A stretch of DNA of 64,000 nt, from NCBI RefSeq assembly GCF_011046245.1, contig NZ_CP049241.1:992001-1056000 (forward strand), given 5' to 3'. The translations under genes and the position numbers were made by a program. This document shows positions 52,998 to 62,800 of this stretch, in pieces (position 1 is the first letter of the stretch; each line of letters starts with the position of its first letter). The notes under the pieces were generated by a model. It saw only the letters and a program-made list of their open reading frames with translations. It made no database searches and was not told the DNA's origin. Source of the stretch: Allorhizobium pseudoryzae (GTDB lineage Bacteria > Pseudomonadota > Alphaproteobacteria > Rhizobiales > Rhizobiaceae).

Positions 52998-54701
52998 TTA
53001 GTCGTTGCTGCGGCCCTTCAGAGCGGCGCCCAGGATATCGCCGAGCGATGCACCCGAGTCGGACGAACCGAACTGAGCAACGGCTTCCTTCTCTTCTGCG
53101 ATCTCGAGAGCCTTGATCGACAGCATGACCTTGCGGTCCTTCTTGGAGAAGTTGACAACGCGGGCATCAACCGTCTGACCGACCGAGAAACGCTCCGGAC
53201 GCTGTTCGTCGCGATCGCGGGACAGGTCGCCGCGGCGGATGAACGAGGTGATGTCTTCGTGGTTGACGAGACGGACTTCGATGCCACCGTCGTTGACGGC
53301 GATGACTTCGCACGAAACGACAGCGTTCTTGCGCAGGTCACCGGCCTGGGCAGCTTCACCGACCGTGTCACGGCCGAGCTGCTTGATGCCGAGCGAGATA
53401 CGCTCCTTCTCGACGTCCACATCGAGAACAACAGCGCGAACGACGTCGCCCTTGTTGAATTCTTCGATGACCTGCTCGCCCGGACGGTTCCAGTCGAGAT
53501 CCGACAGGTGAACCATGCCGTCAACGTCGCCTTCGAGGCCGATGAACAGACCGAATTCAGTCTTGTTCTTGACTTCGCCTTCGACTTCCGTGCCAGCCGG
53601 ATGGCTGTAAGCGAATGCCTGCCACGGGTTTTCAAGCGTCTGCTTGAGGCCGAGCGAGATGCGGCGCTTGGACGGATCGACTTCGAGAACGACCACGTCA
53701 ACTTCCTGGCTCGTGGACAGGATCTTGCCGGGGTGAACGTTCTTCTTCGTCCAGGACATTTCGGAGATGTGGATGAGGCCTTCGATGCCCGGCTCCAGCT
53801 CAACGAATGCACCGTAATCGGTGATGTTGGTGACGGTACCGGAGATCTTCTTGCCAACCGGGTACTTGGCGGAGATGCCATCCCACGGATCCGACTCGAG
53901 CTGCTTCATGCCGAGCGAGATACGATGGGTTTCCTGGTTGATGCGGATGATCTGAACCTTGACCTGCTGGCCGATGTTCAGGATTTCCGACGGATGGTTC
54001 ACACGGCGCCATGCCATGTCGGTGACGTGCAGCAGGCCGTCGATGCCGCCGAGGTCAACGAACGCACCGTAATCGGTGATATTCTTGACGACGCCGTCAA
54101 CAACCTGGCCTTCTTCGAGGTTCTGAACGATTTCAGAACGCTGCTCGGCACGCGACTCTTCCAGAACGGTACGGCGCGATACAACGATGTTGCCGCGACG
54201 CTTGTCCATCTTGAGGATTTCGAAGGGCTGCGGGTTGTGCATCAGCGGGGTCACGTCGCGGATCGGACGGATGTCGACCTGGCTACGCGGCAGGAAGGCA
54301 ACGGCGCCGTCGAGGTCAACCGTGAAGCCGCCCTTGACCTGATTGAAGATGACACCTTCAACGCGCTCGCCAGCTTCGAACTTGGCTTCGAGCTTGATCC
54401 AGCTTTCTTCGCGGCGAGCCTTTTCGCGCGACAGAACAGCTTCGCCGAGAGCGTTTTCGATGCGCTCGACATACACTTCAACTTCGTCGCCGACCTTGAG
54501 CGAGCCGTCCTTGCCCTTGGCGCCGAATTCCTTCAGCGGTACGCGACCTTCAACCTTGAGGCCTACGTCGATGACGGCAACGTCCTTTTCGATCGCCGTG
54601 ACCGTGCCCTTGGCCACATAGCCTTCGGCAAGATCGTGAGAGGCGAAAGATTCTTCGAGGAGGGCCGCGAAATCTTCCCGCGTGGGGTTTGCTACTGACA
54701 T
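52998..54701 (-). CDS. rpsA: 30S ribosomal protein S1
   Basis: Binds mRNA to the small subunit during initiation. The 567 residues hold six S1 repeats, for example VVKNITDYGAFVDLGGIDGL, TVTNITDYGAFVELEPGIEG and NKTEFGLFIGLEGDVDG, after an N-terminal ribosome-binding part (TREDFAALLEESFASHDLAE). The frame is open to 54767. AGGAGATTTC before ATG at 54701 (MSVANPTRED) fixes the start. It lies downstream of cmk on the same strand with a 167-base gap that must contain its own promoter. Confidence 0.97.
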   Translation of the reverse strand: MSVANPTREDFAALLEESFASHDLAEGYVAKGTVTAIEKDVAVIDVGLKVEGRVPLKEFGAKGKDGSLKVGDEVEVYVERIENALGEAVLSREKARREESWIKLEAKFEAGERVEGVIFNQVKGGFTVDLDGAVAFLPRSQVDIRPIRDVTPLMHNPQPFEILKMDKRRGNIVVSRRTVLEESRAEQRSEIVQNLEEGQVVDGVVKNITDYGAFVDLGGIDGLLHVTDMAWRRVNHPSEILNIGQQVKVQIIRINQETHRISLGMKQLESDPWDGISAKYPVGKKISGTVTNITDYGAFVELEPGIEGLIHISEMSWTKKNVHPGKILSTSQEVDVVVLEVDPSKRRISLGLKQTLENPWQAFAYSHPAGTEVEGEVKNKTEFGLFIGLEGDVDGMVHLSDLDWNRPGEQVIEEFNKGDVVRAVVLDVDVEKERISLGIKQLGRDTVGEAAQAGDLRKNAVVSCEVIAVNDGGIEVRLVNHEDITSFIRRGDLSRDRDEQRPERFSVGQTVDARVVNFSKKDRKVMLSIKALEIAEEKEAVAQFGSSDSGASLGDILGAALKGRSND

Positions 54702-54868
54702 GAAATCTCCTGATCGTGCCCAGTCTGGACACGCGATGCGCCGGGGGTTGGTGTTGTTCATACCCAAAGATCAAGCCCGCCCTACACACTTCGAGGGCAA
54801 TCCGGCGCGGGGACCAGGTCTTCAAGTTATTCGTCTGACGGTGATCAGCCGGGAGTGCCGGCCAATCG

Positions 54869-55504
54869 TCAATTCCTGTTCAAGGCCGCGTCGATAATGG
54901 TCTTCGCCGCTTGAAATGCGGCCTCTATACTCATTTCCGATGTATCAAGCAAGTGCGCATCGACCGCCGGTTTCAAGGGGCTGTCGGCCCGGCCCATATC
55001 GCGTTCGTCGCGCGTCTTCACGTCCTCGAAAATGGCTGCGAGATCGGCCGTGCCGCCATTGCCGATGATCTCGTCGTAACGCCGTCTTGCCCGCACCTCG
55101 GGCGAGGCCGTCACATAGAGCTTCACGGCGGCATCCGGGCAGACCACGGTACCGATATCGCGACCATCCAGCACAGTTCCGGGATCGCGGCGGGAAAATG
55201 CACGCTGCGCCTCCACCAGCGCCCGGCGCACCGCCGGCATCACGGCGATCTTCGAGGCGGCCTCGCCGATCTCATGGCGCGCCAGAACCGAACGATCGAG
55301 CCCGGCCAGATCGATCGCCAGTGCGGTCTTTTCCGCCACGGCCTCGTCGTCCAACGGCAGCCCCAGATCGAGCAGCGCCTTGGCCGTGGCACGATAGGTC
55401 AGGCCCGTATCGAGATGCTGGAAACCGTAGGTGTCCGCAATCGTCCGCGACAGGGTGCCCTTGCCCGCAGCGGCGGGGCCGTCGATAGCAATGATAAAGC
55501 CCAT
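54869..55504 (-). CDS. cmk: cytidylate kinase
   Basis: Phosphorylates CMP and dCMP with ATP. P-loop GPAAAGKGT at the N terminus, [12 protein letters not shown] for the nucleoside site, [15 protein letters not shown] and RARRRYDEI for the lid. It has 211 residues. ATG at 55504 ([14 protein letters not shown]) has GGGAG upstream; the longer frame reaches into non-coding sequence. It is normally the middle gene of aroA-cmk-rpsA, and here the gene before it is an AroA-like remnant. Confidence 0.96.
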   Translation of the reverse strand: MGFIIAIDGPAAAGKGTLSRTIADTYGFQHLDTGLTYRATAKALLDLGLPLDDEAVAEKTALAIDLAGLDRSVLARHEIGEAASKIAVMPAVRRALVEAQRAFSRRDPGTVLDGRDIGTVVCPDAAVKLYVTASPEVRARRRYDEIIGNGGTADLAAIFEDVKTRDERDMGRADSPLKPAVDAHLLDTSEMSIEAAFQAAKTIIDAALNRN

Positions 55505-55596
55505 GAAGCGCTCCCGCATGAAGGTTTGCCGGCGATGTAACGGAAAACCGCCATCCTGGCTACCGGCGCGACAGGCCAGACCCGGTCCGCAGCAGA

Positions 55597-56316
55597 TCAA
55601 ACGGCGACGAGAGCGGTGATCTCGATCAGGGACGCCGTCAGCGGTTGGCGTCCGGTGATGCTGAGCATCACCCCGCCCTGCCCAGTCTCTGCCACCGCGA
55701 CACCGGCACCGAAGCGTTGGAAGAGCCTTGCGATGCGGGGATCGCACCTGCCTTCCTGTGCGATCCCGGTCAGACCGGGTGTGTTCACCGCAGACAGAAG
55801 AATGGTGAGCACCTTCACCAAATCACCCACCTCCACCTGCCACTCTCGCGGCGGTGGCATGTTCGAGCCGCGCAGCGATACCCGCGCATGGCTCTTCGCC
55901 TCGACCTGCAGGCCGATCGGCAGGAACAGGTCCGACAGATCCGCCACGCCCTCCCCCATGAGGGTCACGGGAACATCATGCGAGGATAGAAGCCCCGTCA
56001 GCAGCGCGGCGGTGAGCGGCGCGCCCGAGAGATCGACGGGCTGGACCGGTTCCAGCAGCACGCCGGTGCCGAGGCCGGAGACGATAATGACATCGGGCGC
56101 CAGTTCAACCGTTGCGCCGAACGCCCTTGCGGCAGCGACAGCGGCCTTCACCTCCTTCGACGGATGTGCACCCGACAGCCGGCTTCTGCCCGTCGCAACC
56201 GCCATCAGCAGCAGGGCCGCGACCGCGAAGAGATCATCGACGGTCCGACTGGCGGACAGGCGCGAGGAGCCAGCCCCCGCTGCAGCTTCGTTTCCCGGCT
56301 CTGCCTGTTGCGACAT
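55597..56316 (-). CDS. AroA-like single-domain protein lacking EPSP-synthase catalytic motifs
   Basis: It occupies the position of aroA (5-enolpyruvylshikimate-3-phosphate synthase) before cmk, but is 239 residues instead of about 450. It aligns along its length with the first EPSPS domain: [53 protein letters not shown] and [15 protein letters not shown]. The catalytic blocks are gone: KSISHR reads as DDLFAVA, GNAATG as SGAPLT, SAQVKSA as VGDLVKV, and RDHTEKM as CDPRIAR. The second domain is absent. Codon use is normal and the frame is intact. AGGGG precedes ATG at 56316. It cannot be an active EPSPS. Confidence 0.75.
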   Translation of the reverse strand: MSQQAEPGNEAAAGAGSSRLSASRTVDDLFAVAALLLMAVATGRSRLSGAHPSKEVKAAVAAARAFGATVELAPDVIIVSGLGTGVLLEPVQPVDLSGAPLTAALLTGLLSSHDVPVTLMGEGVADLSDLFLPIGLQVEAKSHARVSLRGSNMPPPREWQVEVGDLVKVLTILLSAVNTPGLTGIAQEGRCDPRIARLFQRFGAGVAVAETGQGGVMLSITGRQPLTASLIEITALVAV

Positions 56317-56533
56317 CGATCCCCTGACCACCACCTGATCCGCGCCTGCGCTGCCCCGACGTGCACCGCCTTCGCGGTCATCGACGGGAAACTCTGGAAT
56401 TGCAAGGCTTTCCCGCCCAAGTTTGTCTTTGACATGCCAATCCACAAGGATTAAGGGGACCGGCTAATATTTTTGTGAGCGCCGCGCACGCGGCAACGCC
56501 GAGACAATCGGCCATTTGCACGGGGCATCTAAA

Positions 56534-56920
56534 GTGGCAAAAGCGGAACTTGGTACCAAGCGCACCGACCCGGATACGGGCAAGAAATTCTACGACCTCA
56601 ACCGCGATCCGGTTGTGTCGCCCTACACGGGCAAGTCCTGGCCGCTCTCCTTCTTCGAGGAGAACACGGCCCAGATGAAGATGGAACAGGCCGAGGAAGA
56701 GGAAGTCGCGGAAGTCGATACCGAAAACCCGGATGTTGAACTCGTCTCGCTCGAAGAGGGCGACGATGCGGCATCGGGCGACGACATTCCGGATATCGGC
56801 GATGACGACGTCGAAATCGACGGCGACGATGACGACACCTTCCTCGAGGCGGACGAAGACGATGACGATGACGATGTCACCGGCATTATCGGCGTCGGCG
56901 GCGACGAAGACGAGGTCTGA
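56534..56920 (+). CDS. FYDLN_acid family protein (TIGR02300)
   Basis: 128 residues. The conserved N terminus has AELGTKRTDPDTGKKFYDLN and DPVVSPYTGKSWP, which names the family. The C-terminal two-thirds is extremely acidic, with runs of Asp and Glu. The function is unknown, and the family is confined to alphaproteobacteria. A GTG at 56534 begins the conserved part; ATG at 56516 lacks a better site. It diverges from the aroA position, the usual rhizobial arrangement. A weak terminator (GGCCCGG/CCGGGCC, 56938-56963) follows. Confidence 0.9.
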   Translation: MAKAELGTKRTDPDTGKKFYDLNRDPVVSPYTGKSWPLSFFEENTAQMKMEQAEEEEVAEVDTENPDVELVSLEEGDDAASGDDIPDIGDDDVEIDGDDDDTFLEADEDDDDDDVTGIIGVGGDEDEV

Positions 56921-56976
56921 TTTTCCTCAAGAATTCGGGCCCGGACGAAAAAATCGCCGGGCCTATCATTTTTAGG

Positions 56977-57005
56977 CTTGCACTCCGAAACGACCGGACG
57001 TATTA
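56977..57005 (+). promoter_or_regulatory. promoter of tRNA-Ala
   Basis: CTTGCA at 56977-56982, 17 bases, GTATTA at 57000-57005. It would initiate near 57012, about 64 bases before the mature tRNA end. Confidence 0.6.
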
Positions 57006-57075
57006 AGCCGCCACCCCGACGGAAGCACTGCTTCGGACGGGGTTCCCGGAACCGGAAAATGCCCGGTACCCTGAT

Positions 57076-57151
<76 letters not shown>

Positions 57152-58229
57152 AAATTTTCTAGGCAGTAACGTACAAGACTAAGCTCTTACGAATACGCGG
57201 ATCTCCGCTCTTCCTTGTTCGCGTTTCGATCAAACACTTAGTCCCTTTTCGTTGCAAGTTAATACTCGAGCGTCACCTTCTTGCATTGCTGTCTCCCCGG
57301 GAATCTGATGATCTAAACTCAGACGCAAAGGGCGAGCCACTTCTCCCCACTATTCACAAATCGACAGCCTTGACTGCGCGCATCTTTTACTGTACGGGCA
57401 GTGCGCAAATTCTAAGCTATTGTTTTTAATGATTTTTCATGAATCTCATTGAATAAACTAAGATTTTGCGTCGGACAACCTATCCAGATTCGCTTGTCAA
57501 ACGCGAATCAATAGCTTACAAATCATCATCCTGTTAATCGCAGGATGAAAAAAGGCCCCCACCGAAATGGGAGCTTTTCTTATGCTTCGACATGGTACGT
57601 CTGGGTTACGCAACTGGTGCGTTGGAGCGCGGCCAGCGGCGGCAATGAGAGCAGACAGTCTCCCATTGGCCCAGACGGAACCTCCGGTATTGGATAACCG
57701 ATACCGGCTTGAATGCAGGGCATGAAATTCTCATACCCGCCTCCTATACTCGTATGAGAGCCAGGAGGACTCGCTCTCGCCAGCCCTTCGCCACTTTATG
57801 CGACGAAGCTTCACCATCCCCGCACACTTAGGGGTGCCGCATAAGCGTGGACCAGCAAAAACTAATCGATGAATACTAGGTTCCAGTAGAGTCGACAAGC
57901 GGCTAACAACTAAAACGCCGCACAATCCCCGTTTATTTGACCACCAGCGCGCATGGCCGCTTGAATTTCTCCTAACCGCAGCGAGGCACAAATCGCTTCA
58001 GTGGCCTTCTATGACGATTCTAGGAGGGTTCAATTTTTGTTCTTGTTGACAGCTTCAGGTCGCACCGTAAAGAGAGAAGCCGTTTAACGACGACCTGAAG
58101 TTTTTGACGGTTTAAATGCCATTACGCTATAGAGTCTGATGTCTATCGCATTGAGACTTAGTTTCCGTCCAGCGTCTTCTTCCTCTCAAGTCTAGTTGAG
58201 ATTCGGACGCGGAAGCGTTTTCGACGATG
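57152..58229. other. about 1 kb without a credible gene, AT-richer than the flanks
   Basis: Base composition falls noticeably and stop codons are frequent in all frames. Structured elements only: hairpin ATCCTG/CAGGAT (about 57527-57545), a terminator-like stem AAAGGCCCCCA/TGGGAGCTTTT (57551-57578), a palindrome CCGGTATTGG/CCGATACCGG (57684-57707), and CTTCAGGTCG/CGACCTGAAG with a T-run (58053-58102). An 86-codon frame at 57731-57991 has poor codon use. It may be a decayed insertion next to the tRNA, or hold unrecognised small RNAs. Confidence 0.65.
58053..58102 (+). terminator. long-loop inverted repeat followed by T-run
   Basis: CTTCAGGTCG (58053-58062) and CGACCTGAAG (58088-58097) are perfect 10-base complements 25 bases apart, followed by TTTTT. 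Could end a short plus-strand RNA from the gene-free region, or serve as a protein-binding palindrome. Confidence 0.4.
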
Positions 58230-58484
58230 CTACCGCCTCGGTTCCCCACCCGGCGCATAAACACTTTTGCTCTCGAATCGGAACTTGTGGCCGCACTGGC
58301 AGCGCAGCATGTATTTTCTCGGATCCCGCGCGGCGAATTCTGTCGCGAACCCCTTCGGCATCTCGTCGATCTGAAAGCCCGGGTCCTTGCGGCGCGGGTC
58401 GTCGTCCTCGGAGACCTCGGCAAAGCCTGAGTGTCCGCACTGGGGGCATTCGAGTTTTCGGGAATATCGGTCGCGTGCTGCCAT
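58230..58484 (-). CDS. small zinc-ribbon protein, function unknown
   Basis: 84 residues with two knuckles, CPQCGHSGF near the N terminus and CQCGHKF near the C terminus, able to bind one zinc. The middle is polar (SEDDDPRRKDPGFQIDEMP). The frame extends upstream, with ATGs at 58535 and 58484. I choose MAARDRYSRKLECPQCG at 58484, as this is where conserved-looking sequence begins, though its ribosome-binding site is weak. It diverges from the glycosylase gene, sharing the promoter gap. Confidence 0.65.
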   Translation of the reverse strand: MAARDRYSRKLECPQCGHSGFAEVSEDDDPRRKDPGFQIDEMPKGFATEFAARDPRKYMLRCQCGHKFRFESKSVYAPGGEPRR

Positions 58485-58599
58485 AGCGGGAGAGGTAGAG
58501 GCTTGACCGCCGGCTGGCAAGGTCTTCGCCGCCATGACGCTCTCATTGACAGTGGACGACCCCTTGCCAAGCACGCACACCCGGTCGAGATTAAGGTGG

Positions 58600-59172
58600 A
58601 TGAGAACCGCGTTTGACAGCACCCTTGAACTGACGGCCTTCTTCGATCGCGACGCCTTGACGGTGGCGCAGGAACTGATCGGCGCAACCTTGACGGTGGA
58701 GGGCGTCGGCGGACTGATCGTCGAGACGGAGGCCTATCGGCCGGAGGATCCCGCCTCGCACAGCTTTCGCGGCGAAAGCGCGCGCAACCGCGCCATGTTC
58801 GGCCCGCCTGCACATGCCTATGTCTACCGCTCCTACGGCATTCACTGGTGCCTGAACTTTGTCTGCCGGCCGGGAAGCGCTGTTCTCATCCGGGCGCTGG
58901 AGCCGGTGACGGGGATCGACACGATGCGGGCACGCCGCAGGCTGGAAAACCCGGTGCTGCTCTGCGCCGGGCCCGGGCGGCTGGCACAGGCGCTCGGCAT
59001 CAGCCTGGCTGAGGACGGCGCCTCGCTTCTGGAGCCGCCGTTTTCCCTCACCCTGCGCCACAGCGTTCCAGACACCCTCTGCGGCCCGCGCATCGGCATT
59101 ACCAAGGCGGTCGAGCGTCCGTGGCGATTCGGCCTCAAGGGCTCGGCCTATCTCAGCAAGCGGTTCCGCTAG
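58600..59172 (+). CDS. DNA-3-methyladenine glycosylase (AAG/MPG family)
   Basis: Removes alkylated purines to start base-excision repair. It is 190 residues, with the family blocks [28 protein letters not shown] (catalytic Glu and its neighbours), [26 protein letters not shown] and [18 protein letters not shown] before ATG at 58600 gives the start. The 22 further codons upstream lack support. It belongs to the Aag/MPG fold, not the AlkA or Tag families. Confidence 0.93.
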   Translation: MRTAFDSTLELTAFFDRDALTVAQELIGATLTVEGVGGLIVETEAYRPEDPASHSFRGESARNRAMFGPPAHAYVYRSYGIHWCLNFVCRPGSAVLIRALEPVTGIDTMRARRRLENPVLLCAGPGRLAQALGISLAEDGASLLEPPFSLTLRHSVPDTLCGPRIGITKAVERPWRFGLKGSAYLSKRFR

Positions 59173-59205
59173 AGTTTCAGGCGATCGATCTGAGCTGCCC
59201 GTTCC

Positions 59206-59817
59206 TCAGGGTCCGTTGACCAGCGCGAGGATCAGCTGATGCACATTGCCGCCGGGGCTGAGTTCCACCCGGTCGAACTCGACATTCTTGGCCCGCTCGG
59301 CCTTGGAGAGTTCGCCGAGGCGTGCCGTCAGCACCTGCCGGATCTTCTGGCAGGAGGGATCGTTCTCCACCCGAAGCCCGAGGCTGAAATCCTGGATCTG
59401 CTGCACGAGCTCCTGGATGAAGCGTCCGTGCACCCGCTCGTGTTTCTCGACGCCGGCAATGAAGCGCGCCCAGCTTGCCGCGACATCCGGGCTCAGTGTG
59501 TTGGCCGGCTTCGGCAGGGTGTAGGTGATGATGACCTTCGGCTTCGCCACGGTGATGGCGCAGGCACCTCCCTGGGGCGTATAAATTCGGGTCCAGGTGA
59601 GCTTGAAGCTGGTATGGGCAATGGCGAGCCCGCCGCCCGCCTGAGGCGCGCGCGCGCCGATTGCGTCGTAGAGTTCGGCGCCCGTCCGGCCGGTGATGGC
59701 GTAGGTCTTGATCTGCTCGATCGGCTGCCAGTCCCTGGCATTCGCACCAACGGGGACGGCCAGCACCAGCGCCACCATCGTCAACCACACGATCCTACCG
59801 CCCAAGTCCTGCCTCAT
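59206..59817 (-). CDS. exported DUF922 putative zinc protease
   Basis: 203 residues with a signal peptide (IVWLTMVALVLAVPVGANA). The mature domain shows DUF922 hallmarks: IKTYAITGRTGAELYDAIG, a segment starting YTLPKPANTLS, and the HExxH zinc motif as HERVHGRFIQEL near 130. It is probably a periplasmic metallopeptidase. Activity has not been shown for most members. ATG at 59817 puts the basic residues and hydrophobic stretch at the right distance. It lies 74 bases from the putA stop. Confidence 0.82.
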   Translation of the reverse strand: MRQDLGGRIVWLTMVALVLAVPVGANARDWQPIEQIKTYAITGRTGAELYDAIGARAPQAGGGLAIAHTSFKLTWTRIYTPQGGACAITVAKPKVIITYTLPKPANTLSPDVAASWARFIAGVEKHERVHGRFIQELVQQIQDFSLGLRVENDPSCQKIRQVLTARLGELSKAERAKNVEFDRVELSPGGNVHQLILALVNGP

Positions 59818-59890
59818 CCCGTTTCCTTCTGACACCGCCGGTCACGTGCCGGCGGCGCATCATAGGGGGCAGGGATGGACTGGCAAGAGG

Positions 59891-62800
59891 TCAGCCGATC
59901 GTCATCAGGCTGGCATTTCCGCCGGCAGCCGCCGTGTTGATGGAGGTCGATACCTCTTCCAGCAGCCAGTGCAGGCAATAGGCATCCGGCCGCCCCATGG
60001 CATCCGACGGCGCGGATTGGGGAAGCACAAGCGGCCCCGGCAGATCGGCCAGCCGCTGCAGAGCCTGTGTCACCACCTCGCCCTCTCCTTCGATCAGCGC
60101 ACCGGCAAACGGGCCGTCGCTCTCCCAATCGCGGGTCACGCGGATACGGGCGAGAAGATCGGTCGGCAGGCTGTCAAGCCGCGCCTCAACCGAGGGCGAT
60201 GCCGCGACAGAAGCCGTATTGCCGGTGGCGAGCACGCAGGCCAGCTGGTTCATCAGGCCTTTCTCTGTCTGCGGCACGAGCAGGATCGAGCCGCGCGGAT
60301 GCAGGGCATAAAGATTTTTCTCGCCGACCGGTCCCGTCAGTTCCAGCTCCAGGCCGAGGGCCGAGTGGCTGCCGATGACATGCGCCAGTTCTGCCATCTC
60401 CGGCTGCTGCCGGTCATCGAGGAAGCGGGCAAAGCGTGTCAGCGCCGGATCGAGGTGAACCGAACTCAGCTGCGGCGGCTCCGGCGGTGTCTCCACCAGG
60501 CGGCCGAGATAAAGCGGCCCGCCCGCCTTCGGGCCGGTTCCCGAGAGGCCGCGCCCGCCGAACGGCTGCACACCGACGACGGCGCCGATGACATTGCGGT
60601 TCACATAGCGATTGCCGACCCTGATCCGGCTCAGCACATGGGCGATGGTTTCATCGAGACGCGTATGCAGGCCGAAGGTCAGTCCGTAGCCGGTGGCATT
60701 GATGTCCTCGATCAGCCGGTCGAGGTCTTTTCGCCGATAGCGGATGACATGCAGGACGGGGCCAAACACCTCGCGCTGCAGCTCCTTCAGCGATGCCAGT
60801 TCGATGATAGTGGGGACGACAAAGGTACCGAAGCCGCAATCTTCGGGAAGCGCTGCCTGGTGGATCGGCCGGCCAAGCTCGCGCATGCGGGCAATATGGC
60901 TCTCGATCGTGCCTTTGGCCTCCTCGGTGATCACCGGGCCGATGTCGGTGCTCAGCCGGTCGGTGCGGCCGATGGATAGTTCCGCCAGCGCGCCCTTCAG
61001 CATGGTGAGAACCCGATCCGCCACCTCCTCCTGCAGGCAGAGCACGCGCAGAGCCGAACACCGCTGGCCGGCGCTGTCGAAGGCGGAGGCAATCACGTCG
61101 GCCACCACCTGTTCCGCAAGGGCCGAGGAGTCGACGATCATGGCGTTCTGGCCGCCGGTTTCGGCGATCAGCGGAAGCGGTCTGCCCGAAGCGGACAGGC
61201 GGCCCGCAAGCTGCCTCTGGATCAGGCGCGCCACCTCCGTCGAGCCGGTGAACATCACGCCCGCGGTCTCTGCCGCTCCGACCAGGGCCGCGCCGATCCG
61301 CCCGTCGCCCGAAAGAAGCTGCAGCGCGTCTCGCGGCACACCGGCCTCATGCAGGATGCGAACGGCTTCCGCTGCGATCAGCGGCGTCTCTTCGGCAGGC
61401 TTCGCCAGCACCGGGTTGCCGGCCACCAGAGCTGCCGCCACCTGTCCGGTGAAGATGGCGAGCGGGAAATTCCACGGGCTGATACAGAGGATCGGCCCGA
61501 GCGGGCGGTGCGCCGGCCCCAGGCTGCGCTTTGCCTGCTCGGCGTAATAGCGCAGGAAATCAACCGCCTCGCGCACTTCGGCAATCGCGTTCGGCGCGGA
61601 TTTTCCGGCTTCGCGCATGATGAGGCCCATCAGCACGCCGATCCGCGCCTCCATCAGATCCGCCGCGCGCTCTAGGCAGGCGGCCCGTGCGGGCGCCGCA
61701 AGGGCGCTCCACGTGGACACGGCGTTGGATGCAGCTCGCACCGCCTGTTCGGCCACCTCCACCGTCGCAACAATGACCGCCCCGACGCTGTCGCGGTGGT
61801 CGGCCGGGTTTGTCACCGTCTGCGCCGGTCCCATCGGAGCATCGAAGGCCAGAAGCGGTTCGGCGCGCCAGGATTCGTCCGCGCTGGCCAAAAAGTCCCC
61901 GGCAAGATCGGCCAGTACCGCTTCGTTGCTGAGGTCGAGCCCCTTCGAGTTGCGCCGCCCGGCGCCGAACAGATCGACCGGGCGAGCAATCCTGTCGTGT
62001 TTCGATCCGGGTTGCGCCATGGCACGCACCACATCGACCGGATCGGCCGTCAGATCATCGACCGGGACCGTCGCATCGCCAATTCGGTTGACGAAGGAGG
62101 AATTGGCGCCGTTTTCCAGCAGCCGGCGCACGAGATAGGCAAGCAGCGTCTCATGCGTGCCGACCGGCGCATAGATCCGGCACGGGCGCTGAAGCTTCGC
62201 CTCACCCACCACCTCCTCGTAGAGCGGCTCGCCCATGCCGTGCAGGCACTGGAATTCGTAAGAGCCGAGTTCGAATTCCCGCCCGGCGAGCTGATAGATC
62301 GCGGCCAGCGTCTGAGCGTTATGCGTGGCAAACTGCGGGAAGACGGCATCGCGCCGGCCAAGCAGCTTGCGCGCGCAGGCGATGTAGGAAACATCCGTGT
62401 GGACCTTGCGGGTGAAGACCGGAAAATCGTCCAGCCCCTCCAGCTGGGCACGCTTGATCTCGGCATCCCAATAGGCGCCCTTCACCAGCCGCACCATGAT
62501 GCGATGGCCGGATCGTTCGGCGAGATCGATGATATAGTCCAAAACGAAGGGGCAGCGCTTGCCATAGGCCTGCACCACGAAGCCGATGCCGTTCCAGCCG
62601 GCAAGATCCGGATCGAGGCACAGCGCCTCTAGGAGATCGAGCGAAAGTTCGAGCCGGTCGGCCTCTTCCGCATCGATGTTGAGGCCGATGTCATAGGTCT
62701 TTGCAAGCTTTGCCAGCGCGGTCACGCGGGGCAGAAGCTCATCCATCACCCGCTGGCGCTGGGCGCGCGCATAGCGCGGATGGAGCGCCGACAGCTTGAT

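Noticed and set aside
57731..57991. 86-codon minus-strand frame in the gene-free region
   Set aside because: No ribosome-binding site, codon use unlike the flanking genes, and no recognisable motif.
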